Source: Paractinoplanes ferrugineus | GTDB lineage: Bacteria > Actinomycetota > Actinomycetes > Mycobacteriales > Micromonosporaceae | Assembly: GCF_016862195.1 (NCBI RefSeq) | Contig: NZ_BOMM01000073.1 | Coordinates: 23,522 to 87,521, forward strand | Length of the DNA: 64,000 nt | Reading direction: 5' to 3' | Shown: piece by piece, positions 24,330-33,000 of the stretch | Position numbering within the stretch: the first letter of the stretch is position 1 | Layout: each line of letters begins with the position of its first letter | Notes under the pieces: generated by a model | The model's database searches: none | What the model was told of the DNA's origin: nothing | Seen by the model: the letters and a program-made list of their open reading frames with translations, nothing else | Program-made: the position numbers and the translations under genes

Positions 24330-24796
24330 TCCCACTTCGCCTCCACCGGGCCGATTCGCAGAATTCCGTCGTTCAACGGCGCGCAGAGGACTCCGCCCTT
24401 TCCCCGCAGAGCCTTCCACGCTCCCGGGCCGACCGTGACGTCCATCCAGGCGCACGGGTGGGCCTTGCCGTGCACCTTCAGCCGCACCGGGCCGGCCCCG
24501 GAGTCGAGGGTCAGGATCGTGCCCACGAGGTCGTCGACCGGGATTTCCGATACCAGAATGTTGCGCCGCGCCTGTGCCAGACTCGTTCCCGGCGGCAGTG
24601 ACTCGCGGGCGATCAGGCTCACCGACGCGTCGCGGTGGGCCGGCTTGCCGAAGTAGCGGTCGCCGACTATGCCCAGGCCGGCCCGCACCTCGACGGCCGG
24701 CACCAGCTCACCCGCCGGGGCCGGCGACGGCCCGTCGGACGGCCGGCCCTCGAACCGGTGAATCGGGGACGCCAGCAACTCCACTATCTCCGGCAT
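24326..24796 (-). CDS. MOSC domain protein
   Basis: A 156-residue protein that is a bare MOSC domain, the sulfur-carrier fold of molybdenum-cofactor sulfurases. Visible are the initial strand (IVELLASPIHRFEGRPSDG), the GIVGDRYFGKPAHRD segment and LIARESLPPG. It lacks the N-terminal beta-barrel of mARC/YcbX proteins and a clear conserved cysteine, so it may bind an Mo-enzyme or sulfur compound without sulfurase activity. TAAAAT lies 6 nt before the ATG. First gene of an operon with the GNAT enzyme. Confidence 0.85.
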   Translation of the reverse strand: MPEIVELLASPIHRFEGRPSDGPSPAPAGELVPAVEVRAGLGIVGDRYFGKPAHRDASVSLIARESLPPGTSLAQARRNILVSEIPVDDLVGTILTLDSGAGPVRLKVHGKAHPCAWMDVTVGPGAWKALRGKGGVLCAPLNDGILRIGPVEAKWE

Positions 24797-24802
24797 CCGG
24801 CG

Positions 24803-24808
24803 ATTTTA
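24803..24808 (-). promoter_or_regulatory. -10 element of leaderless MOSC gene
   Basis: TAAAAT on the minus strand, 6 nt before the ATG at 24796. Confidence 0.5.
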
Positions 24809-25002
24809 GCGGCACGGAGCCACAGCGGAATGACCGGTTCGGCCGATAGGGGTGGTTCGTCCGGGTGCTGGTGAACGACGTGCGGACCGCAGGTGAAGGG
24901 GGTCATATCCGGGGGTGGCGCGAGTCTGCAAAGATCGCAGGCCGGCCACCGATTCCCGTCAATGAGGGCGAACATCCGGCCGGGACGGGGGGAGACGCGG
25001 TT

Positions 25003-25794
25003 ATGAGCCTGCTGCAGGAACGTGCGCCGCAGAGCGTGGAGCCCAGCAAGGCGGAGCGCAGGCGGGCCCAGCTCAAACGCGCACTCCGGGAAATCCTGCT
25101 CGTCGCGCTGCTGTTCATCGCGTACAAAATCGGCCGTGTCGCGGCCTCGGGGCACGTCGGCGAAGCGCTGGCCAACGCCCAGCAGGTGTGGGATTTCGAA
25201 CGAATGCTGCACCTGCCGAGCGAATTCGCGCTCCAGCATTCACTGCTCAGCCAGGAATGGCTGATAAAAGCCATGAACTGCTATTACGCGTACGTTCATT
25301 TCCCGGCCACCACGGCTTGCCTGATATATCTGTACGTCCGGCGCCGGGACCGCTACGTGCCCACCCGCCGCCTGCTCGCCTGGCTGACCGCGGCCGCCCT
25401 GGTGGTCCACCTCCTGATGCCGCTCGCCCCGCCGCGCATGATCACCGCGCTCGGCATCGTGGACACCGGCCGCCTGCTGGGCCCCGCGGTCTACGGTTCC
25501 CCGAGCAGCGATTCCCTGACCAACCAGTACGCCGCGATGCCGTCCCTGCACGTGGGCTGGGCCCTGGCGGTGGCGATCGCGATGATCGGCGCGTCCCGCT
25601 CCCGGGTCCGCTGGCTGTGGCTGGCCCACCCGGCGATCACGCTGCTCGTCGTGGTCGTGACCGGCAACCACTACTGGCTGGACGCGATAGTCGCGGCGTC
25701 CCTGCTGGGCCTGGTCGCAGCCGTACTCAACGTCCGGGCCACCACCGCCGCCGCCGTCCCGGCCATCCCCAAGCCCCGGGCGAGCGAGGGCTGA
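25003..25794 (+). CDS. PAP2-superfamily membrane phosphotransferase/phosphatase
   Basis: A 263-residue protein with about six membrane helices and the PAP2_3 (inositol phosphoryl-transferase-like) active-site pieces: MPSLHVGWALAVA with catalytic H and GNHYWLDAIVAASLLG near the C-terminus. It probably dephosphorylates or transfers a lipid head group at the membrane. The frame is open upstream, but ATG at 25003 has GGGGGAG before it and begins the typical basic cytoplasmic tail. Confidence 0.85.
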   Translation: MSLLQERAPQSVEPSKAERRRAQLKRALREILLVALLFIAYKIGRVAASGHVGEALANAQQVWDFERMLHLPSEFALQHSLLSQEWLIKAMNCYYAYVHFPATTACLIYLYVRRRDRYVPTRRLLAWLTAAALVVHLLMPLAPPRMITALGIVDTGRLLGPAVYGSPSSDSLTNQYAAMPSLHVGWALAVAIAMIGASRSRVRWLWLAHPAITLLVVVVTGNHYWLDAIVAASLLGLVAAVLNVRATTAAAVPAIPKPRASEG

Positions 25795-25903
25795 AGCGTC
25801 GCGTCCGGTTCTCGCGAGCGTTCGCGGCGGACGCGGCCCTGTCCGCCGATGGCGCCACGGGATCTCCGTCGACGCCGACGGGACAGTGCGCCGGCCGGCC
25901 GGG

Positions 25904-27229
25904 CTAGACGCAGACGCCCAGGCCCTCGAGGACGCCCTTGCGGTAGGCGGCGATCCGGTCGAAGGCGGACGGGCCCGCGTTGTCGCCGGCGCGACCGAAG
26001 GCGAGCAGGGCGGTCACCGCCTCGTCCAGGTCGCCGGGGGAGAGGCGGACGCCCTCGTTCGACTGGTTGTCGCGGGTCAGCAGGTCGTTGGTCCACGAGC
26101 CGGCCAGGCAGTCGACGGTCAGCTGGCCCGCCTTGTCCTCGGTCGACTCGCCCCGGCGGTCCTGGGCCGCGCGGGAGAACAGGTCGCCCAGCAACATGCC
26201 GACGGCGAAGTCGCCGATGCGTTCGTGCAGCCGGGGGCCCAGGTCGGAGCTGTCGAACGCGACGAAGTCACCGGCCGGGCAGTAGAAGGCGGCACCCTCG
26301 GCCTGCTCGTCCGGGTCCTTGCAGTCGGGTGGTGAGCCGGCCCGGAAGCCCTCGACCCGCAGTTGCTGCCAGGCGCCGCCGCCGGGCAGTTCCGGATAGG
26401 TGCGGGTCCAGTAGTCCTGGGCGTCCTTGGCGAGCAGGTTGATCGCGTCCTCGTAGGGCAGGTCCCCGCCCGTGGCCGCTTCCTCCCGGGTGCTGAACGG
26501 CACCTCGGTGACCTGAAGGTTGCTCTCGTTGTAGCTCGCACACTTGGCCACGCCCTGCTGCACGCCTTCCTGCAGGGCGCGGACCCGGTCGAACGCGTTG
26601 CCGTGCGCCCCCTCGGCCAGGGCCGGGGTGCCGGGCTGGTCGCGCAGCATCAGGATGCCCGCGACGGTGTTGTCGACCTGGCCGGCCGACGGTTTCTTGA
26701 ACGCCGTCGACCGGCCTGCCTGCACTTCGGCGAGCCATGCCCCGGCATAGCAGTCGGCCTGCTGTTCGAGCACCACCGTGGGTTGCTCGGAGTCGCCGAG
26801 GCGGGCCTGGATGGCATGCCCGTACTCGTGCGCCATCACCACCCCGACCAGCAACGGCCCGAAAGCCTCCTGCAGCTGCGGGATGAGCTGCTGGTTGTCC
26901 CAGGCGATGAAATCGCCGTCGGGGCAGTAGAACGCGTTGGGCTGGTAGGCGAAGGGCTGCCCACCGCAGTCGGGCGGCGGCTTGCTCTCGGTGTACGGGT
27001 GGTAGCCGCCCTTGACCGGCTGGAACGCCTTTCCATCGGCCACCGAGGGGAACTTGGCCTGCCAGAACCGCTCGACGTCCTGGAGCGACTTGGTGACCAG
27101 TTCGGACGGTCCGGTCTGCGCGGTCGGCCCGTTCTTCCGCGATCCCTGGTCGTCGTCGGGTGCCGGGGCGAGCCCACACCCCGCCGCGACGACCGCCGCC
27201 ACCACCAGTCCAACGCGTGCTGCCCGCAT
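25904..27229 (-). CDS. lipoprotein metallopeptidase with duplicated, degenerate second domain
   Basis: A 441-residue lipoprotein (lipobox VAAGC, C18). The first repeat (about 51-230) is a neutral zinc metallopeptidase domain with HEYGH (134-138) and the downstream EQQADCYAGAW ligand helix. The second repeat (about 269-440) aligns in order: DAQDYWTRTYPEL with DVERFWQAKFPSV, YCPAGDFVAFD with YCPDGDFIAWD, VDCLAGSW with ADCYAGAW and SAFDRIAAYRKGV with NAFDRVRALQEGV. There the zinc histidines are replaced (VGMLLGDLFSRAA), so it cannot bind catalytic zinc. It acts outside the membrane; substrate unknown. GGGAG ribosome site. Confidence 0.87.
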   Translation of the reverse strand: MRAARVGLVVAAVVAAGCGLAPAPDDDQGSRKNGPTAQTGPSELVTKSLQDVERFWQAKFPSVADGKAFQPVKGGYHPYTESKPPPDCGGQPFAYQPNAFYCPDGDFIAWDNQQLIPQLQEAFGPLLVGVVMAHEYGHAIQARLGDSEQPTVVLEQQADCYAGAWLAEVQAGRSTAFKKPSAGQVDNTVAGILMLRDQPGTPALAEGAHGNAFDRVRALQEGVQQGVAKCASYNESNLQVTEVPFSTREEAATGGDLPYEDAINLLAKDAQDYWTRTYPELPGGGAWQQLRVEGFRAGSPPDCKDPDEQAEGAAFYCPAGDFVAFDSSDLGPRLHERIGDFAVGMLLGDLFSRAAQDRRGESTEDKAGQLTVDCLAGSWTNDLLTRDNQSNEGVRLSPGDLDEAVTALLAFGRAGDNAGPSAFDRIAAYRKGVLEGLGVCV

Positions 27230-27500
27230 GGGTCTCCCTCCGACTTGTTCAGGGATACCCAATTCCCCCGATCAACGCCAACTCACAGGGGTGACAACTC
27301 CCGATAAGGTGGCTGTCACGGTCGGAAGTAACGGCTTTGTCGTAGGAGCGAATCCCGTTGGCCACTGACCTCATCCGCGTGCTGCCCGGCTACCGGTGCC
27401 ACCCGGCCCGGCCGCCCGGAGGCGACAAGTGCCACGTCGGCCCCGCGAAGCGGCGAGCTGAACGCCTGGGGCGAAGACTGCGACGCGGCGGAGTGTCCTG

Positions 27501-28289
27501 ATGCCCCCTCGGCTTCCCGCGACTCTCACGTTCGCGCTCGCGTTCATCGCCCTCGTCACGTTCGCCGCAGGCGTCTACCTCGAACTCCGCCATCCCGGTG
27601 CGCTCCAGGATCACCCGTACTTCTCGAACCTGCTGTCGGGTGCCACCGGATTCTCGGTGAGTGCGCTCGTCGTCGCCCACGGGGTGAGCGCCTTCATCAG
27701 CCGGGACCGGGCGATGCGCATGCACGGCCTCGTCACGACCGTGATTCAGGACTTCCGGAACGAGGTCGGCGAGCTGGACGAGGTACTCGGCTTTCCGGTG
27801 CCGATGAAAGATTTCCACGGATACGCGTCCCGGATCTCTCGTCCCGGATCTCCGTTCGGTCGTGGTGCCTCCCGCAGGAAGAAGGTGGGTGACGATCCGG
27901 CCCGTAAAGTCTTTTTCGAGATCGACCGCGACGAGAGCAGGCGACGCCGGGTGGATCAGGTCTTCGACAGGGTCCTCGACCAGCGTCTGCCCGACATCGT
28001 CCGCGCCCTGGACCTGGCGAGCGACTACCGGGTCATCAGCGCGGTCTCACGCCTGCGGGAGACCTTCGAGCGATACGGCGGGCCGTATGATCTGCCCGAT
28101 CGGCGGCCCGAGCTGTGGTACGGAAACTATTCCCGGGCGAAGGCCCTGCTCGAGGGGCTCGGTGACGCCATCGAGACAATCCGGAGGACGCCTGCCTTCC
28201 GCGCGCATGATGCGTTCACTCGCGGCGGCGTCGCGGGTTACCTTCTGGACAAGGCGCTTTCCCTCAAGCTGCCTGCCCGGAAGTCATAG
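27501..28289 (+). CDS. unknown protein with two N-terminal membrane helices
   Basis: A 262-residue protein that I do not recognise. Two hydrophobic segments lie at about 8-27 and 48-68 (HPYFSNLLSG before the second), then a charged cytoplasmic domain rich in Arg, Asp and Glu (RKVFFEIDRDESRRRRVDQVFDR and similar) that is mostly helical. ATG at 27501 follows directly on an upstream stop (TGATG), so it may be coupled to a 40-codon frame before it. It is convergent with the WD40 gene. No conserved catalytic motif is visible. Confidence 0.7.
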   Translation: MPPRLPATLTFALAFIALVTFAAGVYLELRHPGALQDHPYFSNLLSGATGFSVSALVVAHGVSAFISRDRAMRMHGLVTTVIQDFRNEVGELDEVLGFPVPMKDFHGYASRISRPGSPFGRGASRRKKVGDDPARKVFFEIDRDESRRRRVDQVFDRVLDQRLPDIVRALDLASDYRVISAVSRLRETFERYGGPYDLPDRRPELWYGNYSRAKALLEGLGDAIETIRRTPAFRAHDAFTRGGVAGYLLDKALSLKLPARKS

Positions 28290-28303
28290 AACCGATCGAA
28301 CCG

Positions 28304-28537
28304 GTGGCCCGGAGCGACGGGCCTCGTCCGTCGCGAGGTCGACGAGCGCGACGGGCGATATGCCGCCTCCATCCCATCGAGCGGGCCCAGGAAAATCTGC
28401 GGCGCCTGCGCGAGGGCTGGAGCCAGGCACTCGACGGCATCGTGGACGATCCGGGAGCGATCGACGCCGTCAACGTCACCCTGCGCCGCGTCGAGGCCGA
28501 GCTCGTCTGCCGGCGACGGCGCGCTGGAACGCCCTGA
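28304..28537 (+). CDS. possible small ORF or gene fragment
   Basis: A 77-codon GTG frame, 14 bp after the previous stop. The middle (HPIERAQENLRRLREGWSQALDGIVDDPGAIDAV) looks like an amphipathic helical protein, but there is no ribosome site and the ends are Arg-rich, so it could be a fragment or chance. Confidence 0.3.
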   Translation: MARSDGPRPSRGRRARRAICRLHPIERAQENLRRLREGWSQALDGIVDDPGAIDAVNVTLRRVEAELVCRRRRAGTP

Positions 28538-28577
28538 CCTGGCCGGCATGCTGCCACCTGGCGCGGCTGTCGGAGGC

Positions 28578-29999
28578 CTAGGTGGACAGGGCGCCGTCGG
28601 CGCCCAGGGCGAGGATCACCATCTCGCCGTGGTGGTCGGTGGCGGTCAGGCGGTGGTCGTCGAGGCGGGTCAGGGCCGCGATGCCGAACCCGAACTCGCC
28701 GATCAGCCGCGGGCCGGTCGGCATGCCGTGCCAGGCCAGCTGCCAGGAGAACAGGCGGAAGTCGTGGGAGGCCGCCACCACCACCGGGGCCTCCGGCGCG
28801 CCCAGCACCGCGACCGCCTTGACCGGCTCCGGGGCGCGCAGGGTGAGGCCCCGCTCCACGGCCAGGTCGTTGCCGGCCAGCAGCATCACCCGGACGTCGC
28901 GGTGGGCGGCCGAGACGATCACGCGGTCGCCGGCCGCGGCCACCGCCGCCACCCGGGTCTCGTGCTCCCACAGCGGGTGGCGTTCGCCGGGCGGGCCGGC
29001 GGTCACGATGCGGCCGGTCGCGGTGACCACCCCGGCGCGGAACCGGGCGGTCGGCTCCGGTGCCGGGGGCGTGGTGACGGCCGGGGACCGGGTGATCAGG
29101 TGGGGGCGGCCGGCGAAGGTCGCCGAGGCCACCCGGCCGGCGGCCGCGGCCACGCAGCGCGGCCACAGCCGTGGGTCGGTCCGGCGCCACCGGGGGCGGC
29201 CCACCCCGTCGAGGGCCAGCAGCGCCGGTTCGTACGTGCCGGCGATCAGGCCGGTGCCGTCGGTGGACCAGGTGATCGCGCGCAGCGGGGAGTCGCTGAC
29301 CCGCACCGAGCGGACCGGGGCCAGATCGAGGTCGAGCAGCTCGACCGAGCCGTTGTCGCCGGCCAGCGCCAGGGTGCTGCCGTCGGGGGACCAGGCGCAG
29401 TCCTCGACGGCGGCGGCCGGCAGGTAGGTGATCCGGCCCGGGTCGCGCCAGAGGTCACGGACCGCGACCAGGCGGTCGCTGCCGACGGTGGCGACCAGGC
29501 CGTGCGGGGAGACCGCGAGGCGTACGCAATCGGGCAGCTCACCCAGGTAGGTCTCGTCGAACGCGTGCCACACCACCGCCCGCGACTCGGCGATCTGGCA
29601 GATCAGGTGTTGCCCGTCGGGCATCCACGCCACCGAGGTGACCGCGCCGGGATGGCCGGCGAGCAGTTTCATCAGCGACGGCGGCCGGTCGTCGACGACC
29701 CGCCACACCGCCGCGGTGCCGTCGGCCGTGCCGACGGCCAGCAGATCGGCGGCGGCCGGGTTGAAGGCCACCGACAGCACCGCCGCATGGTGGCCGAACT
29801 CGGTCACCATGGTGGACCGGCCCGGGTCCGTGGTGTCCCAGACGATCACGCTGCGGTCGTGCGAGCCACTCGCCAGGCGCCCGCCGTCGGCCCGGAAGGC
29901 GACGCAGCTGATCGGGGCGGCGTGCGCCGGACCCCCAGTTCCGACCGTCACCCGGACCATGCTGGACATCAACTCAGCGTGAGTCAATACAGTCGACAT
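28578..29999 (-). CDS. WD40-repeat beta-propeller protein
   Basis: A protein of about 473 residues made of WD40-type blades: CVAFRADGGRLASGSHDRSVIVWDTT, SVAFNPAAADLLAVGTADGTAAVWRV, SVAWMPDGQHLICQIAESRAVVWHA, DCAWSPDGSTLALAGDNGSVELLDL and weaker blades towards the C-terminus. No signal peptide, kinase or protease domain is attached, so it should be a cytoplasmic binding platform or sensor. It begins 30 bp after the stop of the DUF4011-helicase-nuclease gene on the same strand, so the two are very likely one operon. ATG at 29969 is an alternative start. A role in anti-phage recognition is inferred from context. Confidence 0.85.
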   Translation of the reverse strand: MSTVLTHAELMSSMVRVTVGTGGPAHAAPISCVAFRADGGRLASGSHDRSVIVWDTTDPGRSTMVTEFGHHAAVLSVAFNPAAADLLAVGTADGTAAVWRVVDDRPPSLMKLLAGHPGAVTSVAWMPDGQHLICQIAESRAVVWHAFDETYLGELPDCVRLAVSPHGLVATVGSDRLVAVRDLWRDPGRITYLPAAAVEDCAWSPDGSTLALAGDNGSVELLDLDLAPVRSVRVSDSPLRAITWSTDGTGLIAGTYEPALLALDGVGRPRWRRTDPRLWPRCVAAAAGRVASATFAGRPHLITRSPAVTTPPAPEPTARFRAGVVTATGRIVTAGPPGERHPLWEHETRVAAVAAAGDRVIVSAAHRDVRVMLLAGNDLAVERGLTLRAPEPVKAVAVLGAPEAPVVVAASHDFRLFSWQLAWHGMPTGPRLIGEFGFGIAALTRLDDHRLTATDHHGEMVILALGADGALST

Positions 30000-30029
30000 C
30001 AAAGATCGCGGAGTAAAGCCCGGCGGCCG

Positions 30030-33000
30030 TCAGGACACCGGCAGGAGCCGCAGCAGATCCGGCCGGCGATGCGGGGCGCGGGCCGGCGGATCGGCGGCCG
30101 TCACTGCCTTCTCGATCGCCGCGCGCAGCCGGGCCTCCTCCTCGGCGCGGTTGCGGTACCAGGCCGTGCCCCACACCCGGTGCAGGGTCCAGCCGAGGCC
30201 CTCGAGCACCGCGGACCGCAGCCGGTCACGGTCCCGGGCGGCCGCGCACGAGTGGTACATCGGGCCGTCGCACTCGACGCCGAGCGCGTAGCCGGTGCCG
30301 TCGCCGCCGGGGTGCAGCACGCCGATGTCGAGGCGGTAGCCGCCCGAGCCGATCCGGGTGTGCACCTGATAGCCCCACGACTCGATGGCCGCGCGCACCG
30401 ACGACTCCAGGGCGCCCAGCGCGCCGGCGGCGGACCCGGCGGCGGACCCGGCCGAGGCGGCGAAGTCCAGATAGGCGGCCAGGTGCCGGACGCTCTCGTT
30501 GGCACCGGCCGGGATGTCCCGGGCCCGGATCGACGAGACGATCTCCACCCGGCGGCGGGCCCGGGTGATCGCCACGTTGAGCCGGCGCCACCCGTTCGGC
30601 CGGCTGAGCGCCCCGAAGTTCGTACTGATCCGGCCGTGCTCGTCGTGGCCGTACCCGATCGAGAAGATCATCACGTCGCGCTCGTCGCCCTGCACCGATT
30701 CGAGACTCTTGACGAAGAAGCCGTTGAGCCGGTCCCCGTCGAGGAGCCCGAGCAGCCCGGGGTGGTCGGCGACGGCGTGTTCGAGGGCGGCCGTGATCGC
30801 GTCGGCCTGGGCGACCGAGAACGTGACGACGCCCAGCGACAGGTCGGGGCGTTCGGTGAGCGAGGCGATGACGCGCCCGGCGACCACCGCCGCCTCGACC
30901 GGGTTGTCGCGGGTGGTGCCGCGCCGATAGACGCCGTCGGCGGCGATCAGGTGCACCCCGTCGGTGCGGGCCGGCCGGGCGGCCGGGAAGGTGACCAGGC
31001 GGCCCTGGTAGAACGCCTGGTTGGCGAACGCGATGAGGGCCTCGTGCCGCGACCGGTAGTGCCACGCGAGACCGAGACTCGGGAACGCGCCGCACGCCTT
31101 GGCCAGCTCCAGAATCGACTGGAAGTCGCCGACCTCGGAGTCGGCGGTGCTCTCGAAGAACGTCGTCGGCGGCAGCTGTTTGTCGTCACCCGCCGCGACC
31201 AGGGCGCGGGCCCGGTAGATGCAGTTGATCGCGTCGGCCGGCGTCACCTGCGACGCCTCGTCGAAGATCACCACGTCGAACTCGAGGTCCGGCGGCAGGT
31301 ACTGACTCACCGCGAGCGGTGACATCAGGAAGACCGGCTTCATCGCGAGCACGGCGTTGCGGGCCCGGCCGAGCAGATCGCGTACGGCCGAATGCCGGGT
31401 CTCCTTGCGCCCCTCCCGCCGCAGCAGGGCGGTCTCCTCGGCGGGCATCGACGCCCGGGCGGCGTGGAGGACCGCGGCGATGCGGGCCGGTGCCGAGGCG
31501 ATCAGGTCCAGGTCGAGGGTGCGGAACTCCTCGACCAGATGGGTACGCTCGGCCGCGCGCACCGGCTGCAGACGCTGGTCGCGCCGCAGCACGTCGTCGG
31601 CCCAGGAGCGCAGCACCGCCCGTTCGAGGACGGCCCGCAGCTGCTCGGCCGGCACCCGCTCGCCGGCGCAGAACGCGATCGCGTCGTCGAGCCCGAAGCC
31701 GGACAGCACCTCGCGGGCGGCGACGTGGCTGAACCATTCCTCCTGCCCGCCGGCGTCCTCCCGCAGCTCCCGGAGCAGGACCGGCCCCCGCTCGTAGTCC
31801 TCGAGCGACTCGACGAGCGCGGCCCGCCGGGCGGACCCGAACGCGGTGGCCACCGCGTCGCGCGCCGTGGTCCAGGCGGCCGCCTTGGCGGCGAGGCCGG
31901 CCGCTATCGGGGCGGCGGCCGCCGCCCCGGCCAGCGCGGCGGCCTGGGCGGCGGTCAACGGTTTGTCGGCGCTGCCGGTGGCGAGCCGGCGCGCCTCGTC
32001 GGCCCAGTCGAGGGCGGCCGGTTCGTCGACGTCCGGGATGCCCGACACACCGGGCAGGGCGGCCACCACGGCCTCGCGCAGACCGGCGAGGTGCTCGGCG
32101 CCGGCCAGGTCGAGGGTACGGCCGGTGGCCTCGTCGTAGGCCGCGACGAACCGGGCGGTGGCGGTCAGCGGCGTCGCGTTGGCGCGCAGCCACGCGATCG
32201 CGTCCCGCACGGTGCCGTGCGCCAGGTCCGGCCGGGCCGCCGGTTCCGGGGCCGGGCGCAGGGTGGCCTGCCAGCGGGCGATCGCGGCCGAGACGGTGCC
32301 GGCCGCGCGCAGCAGTTCCTCGTCGGGCGCCGGCGCGCACACGTGGTCGATGACGGCCGGCATGGCCTGCGGCGGCGTCCACCGCAGCAGATCCGCGGCG
32401 ACCTGCAGGGCCTCGTCGAGCGCGGCGAGGTCGGTGGCGGCGCCGCGCCAGAACCGGCCGAGCACCGCGGCGTGCTCGCGTTCGGCGGCGGCGAGGTCGC
32501 GCCGGGCGGCCCGCCAGGCGACGGCGGTGCCGAGGTGCGCGACCGCGTCGGCGGCCGACTGGGTGGGCAGCGCGAACGCGGCGACCGCCTCGTAGTCCCG
32601 GCGGTAGGCCCCGAACAGCTTGCGGAACAGGCCCCGGTGGCCCTTGGTGAGCCGGTCGGACAGTTCCTCGACGGGCTGGTCGAGGATCGACTCGTGGAAG
32701 TAGCGGCGCGCCTGCCCCTCGGCGGCGGTCAGCGACTCCACCGCCCGGCGCAGCGCGGCCACCGCGGTGTTGGCCTTGGCGAGGCCGCCGGCGCCGAACC
32801 AGTACGGCTCCGGCCGGTTGGCCCGGCCGCCGAGCTCGCAGATCGCCACGATCCGGGCCACGTCGTTGGACGTGGCCGCGGCCGGCAGGGTGAGCGCCGA
32901 GGTGATCCGGGCGGCGTCGCGCATCCGCTCCTCGAGCAGGGCGGCGTCGTCGGTGAAACGGCGGGCCAGGCCGGCCGCCCCCTCGGCGGTCAGCGACACC

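Noticed and set aside
27290..27500. Two mini-frames before the unknown membrane protein (25 codons from 27290 and about 40 codons ending at 27500)
   Set aside because: No ribosome site or similarity. The second ends TGATG on the next start, which may only reflect chance or a decayed gene.
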